Assembly: GCF_003610295.1 (NCBI RefSeq)
Contig: NZ_RAPV01000001.1
Span: forward strand, 4,774,001 to 4,838,000
DNA from: Paraburkholderia sp. BL23I1N1
GTDB taxonomy: Bacteria > Pseudomonadota > Gammaproteobacteria > Burkholderiales > Burkholderiaceae
Length of the DNA: 64,000 bases
Direction of reading: 5' to 3'
Of this stretch, positions 1-9,551 are shown piece after piece. Position 1 is the first letter of the stretch, and the number at the start of each line of letters is the position of its first letter. Below the pieces are notes generated by a model. It did not search any database and was not told where the DNA came from. It saw nothing but the letters and a program-made list of their open reading frames with translations. The translations under genes were made by a program, and so were the position numbers.

Positions 1-743
1 ATTTCTCGTTCGCGGAAGCGCCGCTCGTGCCGGTGACGGTGCGCGTGCCGCCGGGTCTGCCTTCGGCGTTGCTCGAACGTCGGCCGGATATTTCGGCGGC
101 GGAGCGGGCGATGATGGCGGCGAATGCGCGGGTCGGTCTGGCGAAGTCGGCATTTTTCCCGAAGCTCGATATCACGGGCGCGGCTGGCTTTGAATCGGCG
201 ACGCTCGGCGATCTGTTCAAGTGGTCGAGCCGCGCATTTCTTCTCGGGCCGATCGCCGGCACGGCGCTGACGGTGCCTTTGTTCGACGGTGGCCGCCGCA
301 AGGCGAACCTTGCGCAAGCTCGCTCGAAGTACGACGAGGACGTGGCGCAATATCGTCAACAGGTGCTGGTGGCGTTCCGTGAGGTTGAAGATAACCTCGC
401 TGATCTGCGGTTGCTCGACGATCAGATACGCGCGCAGAACGATGCGGTCGTGGCTTCGCAGCGCGCGGCGCATTTGTCGAGCACGCAGTACACGGAAGGT
501 GCGGTCAGTTATCTGGATGTGATCGACGGCGAGCGGCAGGTGCTGATTTCGCAACTGCAGGCGAGCCATCTTTCGGGCACGCAGGCGGTGGCGACAGTGG
601 ACCTGATTCGCGCGCTGGGCGGCGGCTGGGGCGACGTGAAGCCTGCGGGCGATGAAGCGGTGGGGGCGGTTACGCCGGCTTCGGGTCCGACTGCTGCATC
701 TGCCTCTATTGCTGTGGCGGCGGATCAGGTGGCGAAGCGCTAG
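1..743 (+). CDS. RND efflux outer-membrane factor (NodT/OprM-type), 3' part
   Basis: The reading frame is open from the left window edge and ends at a TAG at 741-743, so only the C-terminal ~246 residues are present. The conserved stretch PPGLPSALLERRPDI, followed by an AERAM-x-AANA segment and long helical heptads, is typical of TolC/OprM-family channels that dock to RND pumps. The second helical barrel repeat and the LDVIDGERQ region are visible. The C-terminus trails off into an Ala/Ser-rich tail. The pump and adaptor genes should lie to the left, outside the window. It acts as the outer-membrane exit duct; substrates cannot be read from this piece. Confidence 0.9.
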   Translation, partial: FSFAEAPLVPVTVRVPPGLPSALLERRPDISAAERAMMAANARVGLAKSAFFPKLDITGAAGFESATLGDLFKWSSRAFLLGPIAGTALTVPLFDGGRRKANLAQARSKYDEDVAQYRQQVLVAFREVEDNLADLRLLDDQIRAQNDAVVASQRAAHLSSTQYTEGAVSYLDVIDGERQVLISQLQASHLSGTQAVATVDLIRALGGGWGDVKPAGDEAVGAVTPASGPTAASASIAVAADQVAKR

Positions 744-773
744 GGTTTGCTTTTGGTGAGTTGGCTGGTGAAG

Positions 774-811
774 AACGCCGGGTTGCGCGGAAGCGCGGCC
801 CGGCGTTTTTC
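774..811 (+). terminator. Rho-independent terminator after the efflux channel gene
   Basis: A GC-rich hairpin with arms AACGCCGGG and CCCGGCGTT around an inner TTGCGC/GCGCGG stem is followed directly by a T run at 806-810. It lies about 30 bases after the stop codon and should end the efflux operon transcript. Confidence 0.8.
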
Positions 812-895
812 GTTAACGCGCTGTGTGCCTATCCCTGTGCAGGGGCGTTCACCCCCAAATTATTTTTTCCCGCTTTCCTTCCAAAAATCCGTTCG

Positions 896-924
896 TAGAC
901 CGCCGGTTTCCCGCCGTCTATGAT
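896..924 (+). promoter_or_regulatory. Candidate sigma70 promoter of the sulfur operon
   Basis: TAGACC (896-901) and TATGAT (919-924) are separated by 17 bases, 27 bases ahead of the Cys-rich leader ORF. The match is four of six at -35 and five of six at -10. Regulator sites were not identified. Confidence 0.45.
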
Positions 925-951
925 GATTCTCACCTCATCTGGAGAGAGGCG

Positions 952-984
952 ATGACCTGTCCGACCTGCCGCTGTCCGCGCTGA
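952..984 (+). CDS. Cys-rich leader peptide (10 codons) upstream of sulfur genes
   Basis: ATG at 952 follows a purine-rich ribosome site, GGAGAGAGG (941-949). It encodes MTCPTCRCPR, with Cys at positions 3, 6 and 8, then TGA. The ORF is far too short for standard gene calls. It lies 145 bases before a MetQ-type binding-protein gene whose operon looks sulfur-related, so a role in sensing charged Cys-tRNA by attenuation is an attractive inference. Short Cys-rich upstream ORFs controlling sulfur genes are known in other bacteria. The 145-base gap holds a GCGCGC inverted repeat (about 988-1012) and a weak CGAGCC/GGCTCG hairpin (1064-1091), but no clear T-run terminator, so a Rho-based mechanism would be more likely. 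Confidence 0.55.
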   Translation: MTCPTCRCPR

Positions 985-1129
985 TCCGCGCGCGTTCTAT
1001 TGCTGCTGCGCGCTGATTAAACCGCGTGCTGCAGATTTCCGTTGTCCTACCGATTCCGGCAAGCGAGCCCGCAAGCCGTGGGATCGGCTCGTCTCGAAAC
1101 ACACTACGCCCAACCCTAAAGAGTTCACC

Positions 1130-1969
1130 ATGCGCATTTCTCTCTCTGCAGTGCAGCGGTTTTTCCAGGCGCCGACGCTAACGCTCTTCGGCGTGTTCGG
1201 CCTCGCGCTGGCGCTGTCGGCGGCGCCCGCATCCGCGGCAGACACGCCCACGCTGAAGATCGGCACAGCCACCAGCCCGCAAATCGAGGCACTCAAAGTC
1301 GCCGCGCGCGAAGCGAAGGAACAAGGGCTGGACGTGAAGATCATTGAGTTTACCGACTGGAATACACCGAACGCTGCGCTCGCCAACAAGGATATCGACG
1401 TCAACTATTTCCAGCACATTCCGTTTCTCGAGAACGCAAAGAAGCAGGGCGGCTATAACTTTGTCGCAATCGCGCCGGGCACGATCATGAAGATCGGGCT
1501 GTACTCGAAGAAAATTAAACGCTTCGATGAATTGAAGGACGGCGCCACCGTCGCGATCGCTAACGATCCGGTCAACGGTGGCCGTGGTTTGCTGTTGTTG
1601 CAACGCGCCGGTCTCATCAAGCTGACTCCGGGCATCGACTATCGCGCCACCACGCTCGACATCATCGACAACCCGAAGCATCTGAAAATCGTCCAGCTCG
1701 AAGCATCGCAGTTGGCCCGCTCGCTCGACGACGTCGACCTCGCGCAGGGCTACCCGAGCTTCATCAAGCTCGCGGGCACCACCGATCCGAATAGCGCATT
1801 GCTGTTCGACGGGCTGGAAAACAAGAACTACGCGATCCAGTGGGTCGTGCGCCCGGAAAGCGTGAACGATCCGCGTATCCGCAAGTTCATAGCGATCTAT
1901 CAGCACTCGCCCGCTGTGCGTGCCGCGCTCGATAAGGCGTTCGGCAATCTGTACGCCGTCGCCTGGTAA
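1130..1969 (+). CDS. MetQ/NlpA-family ABC substrate-binding protein
   Basis: 279 residues with a Sec signal peptide ending near Ala-Ser-Ala-Ala-Asp (about residue 37). There is no lipobox Cys, so it should be a soluble periplasmic protein rather than a lipoprotein. The core (LKIGTATSP, DVNYFQHIPFLE, VAIANDPVNGGRGL) is the NlpA fold that binds methionine or related small sulfur compounds. It is followed by a flavin monooxygenase gene and by metN and metI, giving a complete importer. The neighbouring desulfurising-type enzymes suggest the ligand may be an organosulfur compound other than methionine; this is inference. The frame is open upstream of 1130, but no start codon lies there. Confidence 0.88.
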   Translation: MRISLSAVQRFFQAPTLTLFGVFGLALALSAAPASAADTPTLKIGTATSPQIEALKVAAREAKEQGLDVKIIEFTDWNTPNAALANKDIDVNYFQHIPFLENAKKQGGYNFVAIAPGTIMKIGLYSKKIKRFDELKDGATVAIANDPVNGGRGLLLLQRAGLIKLTPGIDYRATTLDIIDNPKHLKIVQLEASQLARSLDDVDLAQGYPSFIKLAGTTDPNSALLFDGLENKNYAIQWVVRPESVNDPRIRKFIAIYQHSPAVRAALDKAFGNLYAVAW

Positions 1970-2006
1970 GTCAGGCAACCGAGCCAGGTAACTGAGTCAG
2001 GCAACC
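1970..2006 (+). repeat. Short direct repeat between metQ-like gene and monooxygenase
   Basis: GTCAGGCAACC occurs at 1970-1980 and again at 1996-2006, with related degenerate copies between and after. It is a local tandem-like duplication in an 80-base gap; no function is evident. Confidence 0.5.
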
Positions 2007-2048
2007 AAGTCACCCAACCTGGCGTCGTATAAAGCAAGGAGCCGCACG

Positions 2049-3467
2049 ATGGCGAAGAAAAAGATCCTGCTGAATGCGTTCAACATGAATGCGGTCGGCC
2101 ATATCAATCATGGTTTGTGGACACATCCGCGTGACCGTTCCGCGCATTACACCGACCTCGACTACTGGACGAGCCTCGCGCAAACGCTTGAGCGCGGCAA
2201 GTTCGACGGTATCTTTCTCGCGGATATCGTCGGCGTATACGACGTTTATGAGGGCGGGCCGGACACCCCATTGCGCGAATCGGTGCAGATTCCGATCAAC
2301 GATCCATCGTTGATCGTGCCCGCGATGGCGCATGTGACGAAGCATATCGGCTTCGGCGTCACGTCGAATCTGACTTACGAGCCGCCGTACCTGTTCGCGC
2401 GCCGCATGTCGACCCTGGATCACCTGACGAAGGGCCGGATGGGCTGGAACATCGTCACCGGCTATCTGGACAGTGCCGCGCGCGGCATGGGTCTCGCGCA
2501 ACAGATCAGCCACGACGACCGCTACGATCGCGCGGACGATTACATGGACGTGGTCTACAAGCTATGGGAGCAAAGCTGGGAAGACGACGCGGTGGTGCGC
2601 GATCGCGCGGCACGAATCTTTTCGCATCGTGACAAGGTGCATCGCGTGAAGCATGACGGTCCGTACTATTCGATCGACGCTATTCATTTGAGCGAGCCGT
2701 CGCCGCAACGCACGCCGGTTTTGTATCAGGCGGGTTCGTCGAGCCGGGGTGTCGATTTCGCGGCGCGTCACGCGGAATGCGTGTTTGTCGGCGGGCAGAA
2801 CAAGCAGCTCACGCGCTCCATCGTCGACGACATTCGAGCTCGGGCCGTGAGTTTTGGCCGCGCGTCTGACGATATCAAGATCTTTGCCGGCATCACCGTT
2901 GTAGTCGGCGAAACAGAACGCGCTGCACAGGAGAAATTCGAAGAGTACCGGCGTTATGCGAGCGCCGAGGGCGGTATTGCGCATTTCTCCAGTTCGACCG
3001 GCATCGACTTCTCGCAATACGCGCTGGATGATCCGATTTCGTATGTGAAGACCGAATCGATGCAATCGGCCGTCGAGGCAATTTCGAAGAAGAGCGTAAG
3101 CGGCGTGTGGACCAAACGCAAAGTGCTCGAACAGATGACGCTCGGTGGCCGCGCGAAGCCCGTAGTTGGTTCGCCGCAGCAGATCGCGGATGAGCTGGTG
3201 TCGTGGATAGAAGAGGCAGGCGTCGACGGATTCAATCTGACGCGTACCGTCGTGCCCGAATCGTTCGAGGACTTTGTCGATCTGGTGGTGCCGGAATTAC
3301 AGAATCGCGGCGTCTACAAGGAAGACTACGACCCGGCACCGACACTGCGCGAAAAGCTATTCGGGGCCGGTCGCGCGCGACTGCCTGAAGTGCATGTTGG
3401 CGCGCAACATCGGCGTAATGCGCAAACCGGGGCGCAAACCGGCGCGCGATCCACAGTGGATGCATGA
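2049..3467 (+). CDS. FMN-dependent monooxygenase, NtaA/SnaA/DszA family
   Basis: 472 residues starting [14 protein letters not shown], with the luciferase-like TIM-barrel signatures of the NtaA/SnaA/SoxA(DszA) group: [51 protein letters not shown] and [11 protein letters not shown]. These enzymes use reduced FMN supplied by a separate reductase to oxygenate sulfones, sulfonates or nitrilotriacetate-like compounds. The length fits the family (440-480). It sits between a MetQ-like binding protein and MetNI, and with the acyl-CoA-dehydrogenase-like gene downstream it resembles sulfur-scavenging clusters. No flavin reductase gene is present in the cluster, so electrons must come from elsewhere. 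The exact substrate is unknown. Confidence 0.87.
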   Translation: MAKKKILLNAFNMNAVGHINHGLWTHPRDRSAHYTDLDYWTSLAQTLERGKFDGIFLADIVGVYDVYEGGPDTPLRESVQIPINDPSLIVPAMAHVTKHIGFGVTSNLTYEPPYLFARRMSTLDHLTKGRMGWNIVTGYLDSAARGMGLAQQISHDDRYDRADDYMDVVYKLWEQSWEDDAVVRDRAARIFSHRDKVHRVKHDGPYYSIDAIHLSEPSPQRTPVLYQAGSSSRGVDFAARHAECVFVGGQNKQLTRSIVDDIRARAVSFGRASDDIKIFAGITVVVGETERAAQEKFEEYRRYASAEGGIAHFSSSTGIDFSQYALDDPISYVKTESMQSAVEAISKKSVSGVWTKRKVLEQMTLGGRAKPVVGSPQQIADELVSWIEEAGVDGFNLTRTVVPESFEDFVDLVVPELQNRGVYKEDYDPAPTLREKLFGAGRARLPEVHVGAQHRRNAQTGAQTGARSTVDA

Positions 3468-3480
3468 AAGGAGCGAAGCC

Positions 3481-4638
3481 ATGACTAATCTGTTTGACGT
3501 GCCGCAGTTCATTGAAGACGCGCCGTCCCTCGCCTCGAATCGTGCAGCGGTCGATAACGCGCAACAAGTAGTCGTATTCGACGACGTGAGCAAGGTGTTC
3601 GCCAACACGCACGGCGTGCCGACCGCGGCGCTTGCAAACGTCACGCTGAAGGTGGTGCGTGGCGAGGTGTTCGGCATCATTGGCCGCAGCGGCGCAGGCA
3701 AATCGACGCTGCTTCGGCTCGTCAACGGTCTGGAAAAAGTAAGTTCCGGCGCCGTTCGCGTGAATGGCGTGAGCGTCGGCGAGCTCGACGAACGCGGGCT
3801 GGTTACATTGCGGCGGCGTATCGGCATGGTGTTCCAGCATTTCAATTTGCTCTCCGCGAAAACGGTGCGCGAGAACATTGCGTTGCCGCTAAAAATCGCG
3901 GGCGCGCCTAAAGCCGCGATCGACAAAAAAGTCGACGCTTTGCTCGAACTAGTCGGCCTGTCCGCGAAGCGCGACGCCTATCCGGTGAGTTTGTCCGGCG
4001 GACAGAAGCAGCGCGTCGGGATCGCGCGAGCGCTCGTGACGGCCCCGGATATTCTGCTGTGCGACGAAGCCACATCCGCACTGGATCCCGAAACGACGCA
4101 AGCCATCCTCGCGTTGCTGCGCGATATTAATCGACGACTCAACCTGACCATCGTGCTGATCACGCACGAGATGCAGGTCATTCGCGAGGTCTGCGATACG
4201 GTGGCCGTGATCGAGCGCGGCGAAGTGGTGGAGACCGGCCCGGTGTCGCGCGTGTTCGGCGATCCGCAAAAAGACGCGACGCACGCCTTGCTGCGTACTT
4301 TGGTACATGACCTGCCCGCCGATCTGGCCGCTCGCGTCAAACCGTTGCACCAAATCGCGCAGGCGGATGCTCGGATTCTGCTCGACGTGCGCTTCACCGG
4401 CAGCGATGCAAGCGAGCCTGACCTGGGCGCGCTGACGTCCGCATTGAGCGTGGAAGGCGGCCGCGTGAGTTTCGTGCATGGCGGCATCGACCGGATTCAG
4501 GGGCATGCGCAAGGGCGTCTGGTGATGTCGGCAGAAGTGCGCGCGAATGCGGCCGGCACGCTGCAAAATCAGATCGCGACGCTGCTCGAGCGTGCGCGTC
4601 ACTATGCCAATCACGTCGAGGTGCTCGGCTATGTCTGA
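3481..4638 (+). CDS. metN: Methionine-type ABC transporter ATPase (MetN)
   Basis: 385 residues from the ATG at 3481, chosen because AAAGGAGC sits 6-13 bases before it. Longer in-frame starts run into the previous gene. Walker [10 protein letters not shown] (68-76), signature LSGGQKQR (171-178) and Walker B ILLCDE (191-196) are intact. A C-terminal NIL regulatory domain (about 310-385) follows, as in MetN proteins that sense internal methionine. An extra ~30-residue N-terminal stretch precedes the ABC domain. The stop overlaps the metI start by 8 bases, which indicates translational coupling. Confidence 0.93.
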   Translation: MTNLFDVPQFIEDAPSLASNRAAVDNAQQVVVFDDVSKVFANTHGVPTAALANVTLKVVRGEVFGIIGRSGAGKSTLLRLVNGLEKVSSGAVRVNGVSVGELDERGLVTLRRRIGMVFQHFNLLSAKTVRENIALPLKIAGAPKAAIDKKVDALLELVGLSAKRDAYPVSLSGGQKQRVGIARALVTAPDILLCDEATSALDPETTQAILALLRDINRRLNLTIVLITHEMQVIREVCDTVAVIERGEVVETGPVSRVFGDPQKDATHALLRTLVHDLPADLAARVKPLHQIAQADARILLDVRFTGSDASEPDLGALTSALSVEGGRVSFVHGGIDRIQGHAQGRLVMSAEVRANAAGTLQNQIATLLERARHYANHVEVLGYV

Positions 4639-5287
4639 TCTCTGGCTTTCGGAACTCGCCGATGCCATTCGCGACACCATCGTCATGGTCGGCGTATCCG
4701 CTTTTTTCGCGGCGTTGGCCGGCATTCCGCTCGCACTCGTACTGGTCACCACCACGCGCGGCGGGATCTTTGAAAGACGCGTGGTTAATCGCACGCTCGG
4801 CGCGCTCGTCAATGCATTCCGCTCCACGCCGTTCATCATCCTGCTGGTCGCGCTGCTGCCGCTCACGCGTTTGCTGATCGGCACGACGATCGGCGTGTGG
4901 GCCGCAATTGTGCCGCTCAGTATCGCGGCGATTCCCTTCTTTGCACGGGTGGCCGAAGTGAGCTTGCGCGAAGTGGACCGCGGTTTGATCGAAGCCGCGC
5001 AGGCAATGGGCGCACAGCGTCGGCACATCATCTGGCATGTGTTGCTGCCTGAAGCGCTGCCGGGCATTCTGGGCGGCTTCACGATTACCGTGGTGGCGAT
5101 GATCGGCTCCTCGGCCATGGCGGGTGCGGTCGGCGCCGGCGGCCTCGGCGATCTGGCGATCCGCTACGGCTATCAGCGTTTCGATACCACTGTGATGGTC
5201 ACGGTGATCGCGTTGCTGATTGTGATTGTGACGGCGGTGCAGTTCGTCGGCGACCGCTTCGTGCGGCGGCTTGCGCAGCGCGCATGA
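4631..5287 (+). CDS. metI: Methionine-type ABC transporter permease (MetI)
   Basis: 218 residues, the usual MetI length, starting at the ATG that overlaps the end of metN. Five hydrophobic segments are visible. The EAA loop reads [26 protein letters not shown]. It forms the inner-membrane channel for the substrate delivered by the MetQ-like protein at 1130. Longer in-frame starts inside metN were rejected because they would add residues unlike the family. Confidence 0.93.
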   Translation: MSDLWLSELADAIRDTIVMVGVSAFFAALAGIPLALVLVTTTRGGIFERRVVNRTLGALVNAFRSTPFIILLVALLPLTRLLIGTTIGVWAAIVPLSIAAIPFFARVAEVSLREVDRGLIEAAQAMGAQRRHIIWHVLLPEALPGILGGFTITVVAMIGSSAMAGAVGAGGLGDLAIRYGYQRFDTTVMVTVIALLIVIVTAVQFVGDRFVRRLAQRA

Positions 5288-5394
5288 TGAGCAGGATGAC
5301 GGCACGAGATTCTCGCGAGCCTGATCGAAAGCGAAATGGCCGCGCTGACAAGCTGTGTGCCGTCGCTCGCCAAACCTCTTCACGTGGGCATTGA

Positions 5395-6597
5395 ATGGAC
5401 GAACCTCACCGTATCGAGGCGCTGCAAACGCTGCAAGCCGACGCTGCACCCGTGGTGCGCGATCTCACCGGTTTGCTCGACGCGTTGCGCGCCGGCGCGG
5501 CTCAGCGCGATCGCGACGGCGGCCACGCCGCGCAGGAAAAGCAATGGATCGCCGACGCAGGCCTGCTTACGCTCGCCGTGCCGCGTGAGTTCGGCGGGCT
5601 CGGCGCACGCTGGCCTGAGGTCTACGACACGATTCGCCAGATTGCACGCGTCGACAGTGCGCTCGCGCATCTGCTGGGTTTCACCTGCCTGCAGGTGGTC
5701 AGCGTGAATGTATGGGGCAACGCGGAACAGCGTGCCCGCTATCTGAGCGGGACGGTGGAAGGGCGATGGTGGTGGGGCAATGCGGTCAATCCGCTCGACA
5801 CGCGACTCGTTGCAAGTGCAACCGGTGACGGCGGCTATCGTCTCGATGGGCAGAAAGGATTTTGTTCGGGCACACGGGGCTCGCACATGATGACGGTTTC
5901 CGGTCACGATCCGGCCACCGGTAAAACGATATTCGCTGTGGTGCCGACCACGCGCGAGGGCATTACCGTTCACGACGACTGGAATCCGATCGGTCAGCGG
6001 CAAACCGATAGCGGCAGCGTCTCCTTTGTACAGGTTGTCGTCGAGCCACATGAGGTGCTGGAACGGGCCGACACGCCATACGCCAGTTTGCGCACGCTGG
6101 TCTCGCAGCAGGTGCTGACCAATCTGTTCGTCGGCATCGCGCAGGGTGCGCTCGAAGAAGCACGCGCGTACGTCACGCAATTCGGCAGGCCGTGGCTCTC
6201 TTCCGGCGTCGACAAGGCCACCGACGATCCCTACCTGATCCAGCGTTTCGGCGAGATGCGCCTGCAGGCGGTGAGCGCGGAGGCGCTGGCAGCGCGCGCC
6301 GCCTACGCGCTCGAAGACGCATGGCAACAAGGCCCGGCTCTGGACGCCGAGACCCGCGCACATGCGGCGCTGGCCACCTCGGAGGCGAAAATCGTCGCGC
6401 ACCGCGCCGCGCTCGACGTCAGCGAGCAACTGTTCGACGCCTGTGGCGCCTGCGCCACACATGCGCCGCTCGCGCTCGACCGCTTCTGGCGCAATGCTCG
6501 CGTGCACACACTGCATGATCCGCTCGACTATCGCGTGCGCGATGTCGGCCGCTATGCACTCAGCGGGACATTGCCGGAGGTTTCTTTGTACACTTGA
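5395..6597 (+). CDS. Acyl-CoA-dehydrogenase-like flavoenzyme (SfnB/DszC type)
   Basis: 400 residues with the acyl-CoA dehydrogenase architecture: helical N-terminal domain (LAVPREFGGLGARWPEV), central beta domain (WWWGNAVNPLD, GYRLDGQKGFCSGT) and C-terminal helical bundle. The GARW and FCSGT signatures and the gene context fit the flavin-dependent monooxygenase branch (DszC, SfnB, TdsC) rather than true beta-oxidation enzymes. These branches act on sulfones or sulfur-containing compounds. It is the last gene of the sulfur cluster, 107 bases after metI; no strong ribosome site is seen. Assignment to the branch is moderate, and to the superfamily strong. Confidence 0.8.
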   Translation: MDEPHRIEALQTLQADAAPVVRDLTGLLDALRAGAAQRDRDGGHAAQEKQWIADAGLLTLAVPREFGGLGARWPEVYDTIRQIARVDSALAHLLGFTCLQVVSVNVWGNAEQRARYLSGTVEGRWWWGNAVNPLDTRLVASATGDGGYRLDGQKGFCSGTRGSHMMTVSGHDPATGKTIFAVVPTTREGITVHDDWNPIGQRQTDSGSVSFVQVVVEPHEVLERADTPYASLRTLVSQQVLTNLFVGIAQGALEEARAYVTQFGRPWLSSGVDKATDDPYLIQRFGEMRLQAVSAEALAARAAYALEDAWQQGPALDAETRAHAALATSEAKIVAHRAALDVSEQLFDACGACATHAPLALDRFWRNARVHTLHDPLDYRVRDVGRYALSGTLPEVSLYT

Positions 6598-6657
6598 GGC
6601 GGTTCGCGGCGGCCTCTATAAGGCGTTGCGGTTTATCCCCTTCAAGAGACCACCGGC

Positions 6658-7986
6658 TTGCAGTTCAAACTACCGACCACCGCAACGGCGCCGTTTTGCC
6701 CATCCGAAGTGCAAGGCACGGTCGCCGTCACGCTAGGCGCGCCGTTCTGGAAAAAAATCCTGCAATTCGCGGGGCCCGGTCTGCTGATTTCGATCGGCTA
6801 CATGGACCCCGGCAACTGGGCCACCGATATCGAAGCGGGCTCGCGTTACGGCTACAGCCTGCTGTTCGTCGTCATGCTGTCGAGTCTTGCGGCGATGGCG
6901 CTGCAATGCCTGAGCATGCGACTCGGCATTGCCACCGGGCGTGACCTCGCGGAATTGTCGCGACTGCGTTATTCACCAGGTGTCGCGCGCTTTCAGTGGC
7001 TGCTCGCCGAGCTGTCGATCGTGGCCTGCGATCTGGCCGAAGTGCTCGGCGGCGCGTTGGCCTTCCATCTGCTCTTCAAATGCTCACTGACCACCGGCGT
7101 GTTGCTGACCGCGTTCGACACGCTGATCGTGCTCGGCCTGAAGGGCAAGAATTTCCGCGATCTCGAAGCAATCATGCTCGGGTTGATCGCGACGATCGGC
7201 GTTGGCTACATCATCGAGTTGGCGCTGGTGCAGCCGCATTGGCCATCGGTCGCGCAAGGACTGGTTCCTTCCTGGCAGGCACTCAGCAGCCGCGAGCCGA
7301 TGTATCTGGCGATCGGCATTCTCGGTGCAACCGTGATGCCGCACAACCTCTACCTGCATTCATCGATCGTGCAGACCCGCGCAGTCAAGCGCGATCCGGC
7401 CAGCATCAAGTTGGCGATCGGCATGTCGCGCATCGATACGATCGTCTCGCTGGTGATCGCGCTGCTGATTAACATGGCGATCCTGATTCTCGCGGCCGCT
7501 GCGTTCCATGCAACCGGCCACAATCAGGTCACCGAAATCGAAGATGCGTACAAGCTGCTGGCGCCGATCGTTGGCACCGGATTCGCGGCAGTGCTGTTCG
7601 CGATCACGCTGCTGGCATCTGGGCAAAGTTCGACCTTCACGGGCACCGTGGCGGGGCAGGTCATCATGGAGGGCTTCCTGAAGCTGAAAATTCCATGCTG
7701 GCAGCGGCGCTTCATCACGCGGGCACTCGCCCTGATTCCGGCGCTGATCGGTGTGCAGATGATGGGTAACGGCGCAGTCGGCCAACTGCTGGTCGCGAGC
7801 CAGGTCGTGTTGAGCCTGCAACTGCCGTTCGCGCTTTATCCGCTGATCCGCATGACCAACGATCGTTCGTTGATGGGTGAATTCGCCAACAGGCTGCCGA
7901 CACGGTTCCTCGCCTGGTCGCTGTTCGTGGTGATCAGTGCGGCAAACCTGTGGCTGGTGGTGCAGACGGTGAGGCTGGTGGACTGA
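6658..7986 (+). CDS. mntH: Nramp-family Mn2+/Fe2+ : H+ symporter (MntH)
   Basis: 442 residues with the two Nramp metal-binding signatures: DPGN (50-53) in membrane helix 1 and MPHN in helix 6 (LGATVMPHNLYLHSS). About eleven hydrophobic helices are present, as expected for proton-driven import of manganese and ferrous iron. The start is a TTG at 6658, behind a weak AAGAGA; no in-frame ATG allows the full first helix. The gene is transcribed alone and is closed by the bidirectional terminator at 8037-8070. No Mn-riboswitch or clear MntR box was seen upstream. Confidence 0.9.
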   Translation: MQFKLPTTATAPFCPSEVQGTVAVTLGAPFWKKILQFAGPGLLISIGYMDPGNWATDIEAGSRYGYSLLFVVMLSSLAAMALQCLSMRLGIATGRDLAELSRLRYSPGVARFQWLLAELSIVACDLAEVLGGALAFHLLFKCSLTTGVLLTAFDTLIVLGLKGKNFRDLEAIMLGLIATIGVGYIIELALVQPHWPSVAQGLVPSWQALSSREPMYLAIGILGATVMPHNLYLHSSIVQTRAVKRDPASIKLAIGMSRIDTIVSLVIALLINMAILILAAAAFHATGHNQVTEIEDAYKLLAPIVGTGFAAVLFAITLLASGQSSTFTGTVAGQVIMEGFLKLKIPCWQRRFITRALALIPALIGVQMMGNGAVGQLLVASQVVLSLQLPFALYPLIRMTNDRSLMGEFANRLPTRFLAWSLFVVISAANLWLVVQTVRLVD

Positions 7987-8036
7987 TGCGGTAGAAGGCG
8001 GTGGTGGGGTGGTGCCAGGTGTCCGTGTGAACGCCA

Positions 8037-8070
8037 AAGAAAAAGGTCCGCGCAATGGCGGACCTTTTTT
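8037..8070. terminator. Bidirectional terminator between mntH and flhC
   Basis: AAAAAGGTCCGC, a short loop and GCGGACCTTTTTT form a near-perfect hairpin with A and T tracts on opposite sides. It can therefore terminate mntH (plus strand) and flhDC (minus strand). Confidence 0.85.
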
Positions 8071-8124
8071 CTGGGTGCTTCGGTTCGAATCAGGCTGGAC
8101 CGGCCCTCATCGATTCAACTCCGG

Positions 8125-8694
8125 TCAGGCGGCCTGTGCAATCTGCGCTGCTTCGAGCGCTTCCTGCCGAGCGGCTGCTGCCTTCTTGGTCTTGCCGGCA
8201 CGCGACGGCGGCTGACAGGCACCACACACCACGTTATGTTGCAGATCGTGCTTGTGCGCGACGAACTTACCGGTGCAACGACAGCATTTGGTCAACTGCA
8301 GGATGTCGGCGTCGAAGAAACGCACCAGCGTCCATGCACGCGTCAGATCCAGAACCGGTTCGGATTCGCTGTGCTGGCAATGTTCCAGATACAGCCGATA
8401 CCCTTTGGTCAGCGCATCCAGGTGCGAGCAACGCGCTTCGTTCTTCAGGAACAGGTACGTGTTGTAGAACAACGACGCGTGGATATTCGCCAGCCACGTC
8501 ATGTACCAGTCCGCCGAGAACGGCAGCATGCCCTTGGGCGGCGATACGCCTTTGACCTCGCGGTACAGGCGAATCATGCGGTCGCGCGAAAGCGTCAACT
8601 CGCTTTCGAGCACCTGCATGCGCGCGCCGAGTTCAATCAGCGCGATGGCACGGAATACTTCTTGCGCGTCTTCAGTCAGGCTACGCTTGAGCAT
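8125..8694 (-). CDS. flhC: Flagellar master regulator subunit FlhC
   Basis: 189 residues from the ATG at 8694, preceded by GAGGTGA. Longer in-frame starts would overlap flhD. The sequence MLKRSLTEDAQEVFRAIALIELGARMQVLE is typical of FlhC. The zinc-binding cysteines fall at 137, 140, 157 and 160, the same positions as in the E. coli protein. With FlhD it forms the FlhD4C2 activator of class II flagellar genes. The lysine/alanine-rich C-terminal tail is longer than minimal. It lies 14 bases after flhD in one operon. Confidence 0.95.
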   Translation of the reverse strand: MLKRSLTEDAQEVFRAIALIELGARMQVLESELTLSRDRMIRLYREVKGVSPPKGMLPFSADWYMTWLANIHASLFYNTYLFLKNEARCSHLDALTKGYRLYLEHCQHSESEPVLDLTRAWTLVRFFDADILQLTKCCRCTGKFVAHKHDLQHNVVCGACQPPSRAGKTKKAAAARQEALEAAQIAQAA

Positions 8695-8708
8695 CGCGGT
8701 CACCTCGA

Positions 8709-9029
8709 TTAAGCGAACTGCTCGGCAGGCTGGCCTGCAAGCAGGATCGCCGCGTGAGTCGGTGCAACTGCCGTGTGCTTCGTCGTTTGCGTCAACGCCG
8801 ACAACATCGAGTGGTCGTTGAAGCGGAAGAAGCACAAAAGCTGATCGGAAGCGGCCAGCTTGACGATCTGCGCGAGCGACAGCCCGGCGAGCAAATCAGC
8901 CAGTTCCGACGACAATCCCAGCCGGAACATGCCGACCGGTTTGTCCTCACGCAACATACGTTGCGCGAGCATGATGTAAGACAAGTTAATCTCGCGGATT
9001 GAATCCAGCGTCTCGCTGCTACGGTCCAT
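8709..9029 (-). CDS. flhD: Flagellar master regulator subunit FlhD
   Basis: 106 residues starting [30 protein letters not shown], with the [25 protein letters not shown] region typical of FlhD. It is the first gene of the flhDC operon on the minus strand. It is preceded by more than 400 bases of AT-rich leader, as is usual for this heavily regulated operon. It acts only together with FlhC at flagellar promoters. Confidence 0.95.
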   Translation of the reverse strand: MDRSSETLDSIREINLSYIMLAQRMLREDKPVGMFRLGLSSELADLLAGLSLAQIVKLAASDQLLCFFRFNDHSMLSALTQTTKHTAVAPTHAAILLAGQPAEQFA

Positions 9030-9448
9030 TTTCTGTGTTTCCGAAGCCCCGAATTACTATGTCGGCATTTTTTTGCCGTTATGTCTTTTGTGCCTCACCG
9101 GAAACGCTGTCCTCCGGCTACATGTCACCACCTGATACAGACAGCGACCTTTTGATACATCGCGTTACATTTCGTAACAGCTTGGGACGAATTGTATGAA
9201 GGGCAAAACAAGAAATCAATCCCCTCTCAAAAAAATATCCCAAAAAGATACAACAATTTCCGGTAACTTTTTCACGCTACTGTAATAGAGCATGTTCAGC
9301 ATATTTTTATCGGCCCGGGAATTTTGTCTGATCCATGGAAACCCTTGTGTAGTAGGCTATAAGGTCAATCATCTGAGCAATGGCGCACGCCCAGAGGCGA
9401 CCGGGGAAATCAGGACAGAATCAGAAAGGAAATAGAAAGCGGCGCTAA
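9030..9448 (-). promoter_or_regulatory. flhDC upstream regulatory region
   Basis: A 420-base stretch without a gene, clearly more AT-rich than its surroundings. Close to flhD, CGGCATTTTTTTGCCG (9063-9078) can form a hairpin in the mRNA leader 34 bases before the start codon. Further out, GTTACATTTCGTAAC (9164-9178) is a 5-bp-arm palindrome suited to a dimeric regulator. Specific promoters could not be assigned with confidence. Confidence 0.5.
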
Positions 9449-9551
9449 TTAAAAGTAATAAATACCGCTCATTGGCGCTACTGTGGGGACGCATCGGAGA
9501 TGTAACAGGTTGGTGTAGCACCAGTTACAAACAAGGCCGCATTTGTAACTT

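Noticed and set aside
988..1091. Intrinsic attenuator terminator after the Cys-rich leader
   Set aside because: The hairpins lack a T run; only a Rho-type or translation-coupled mechanism could be proposed.
1178..1978. Long minus-strand ORF antisense to the MetQ-like gene
   Set aside because: High-GC shadow of a clear coding gene; arginine-rich, no family features, no ribosome site.
3949..5449. Long minus-strand ORFs across metN, metI and the following gap
   Set aside because: They oppose an operon with intact motifs and translational overlaps, and consist of low-complexity Arg/Ser/Thr sequence.
7360..8055. Minus-strand ORF over mntH and its terminator
   Set aside because: It runs through the terminator hairpin and is antisense to Nramp motifs.
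8080..8110. tRNA-like GGTTCGAATC string near the flhC end
   Set aside because: No matching acceptor, anticodon or D arms around it.
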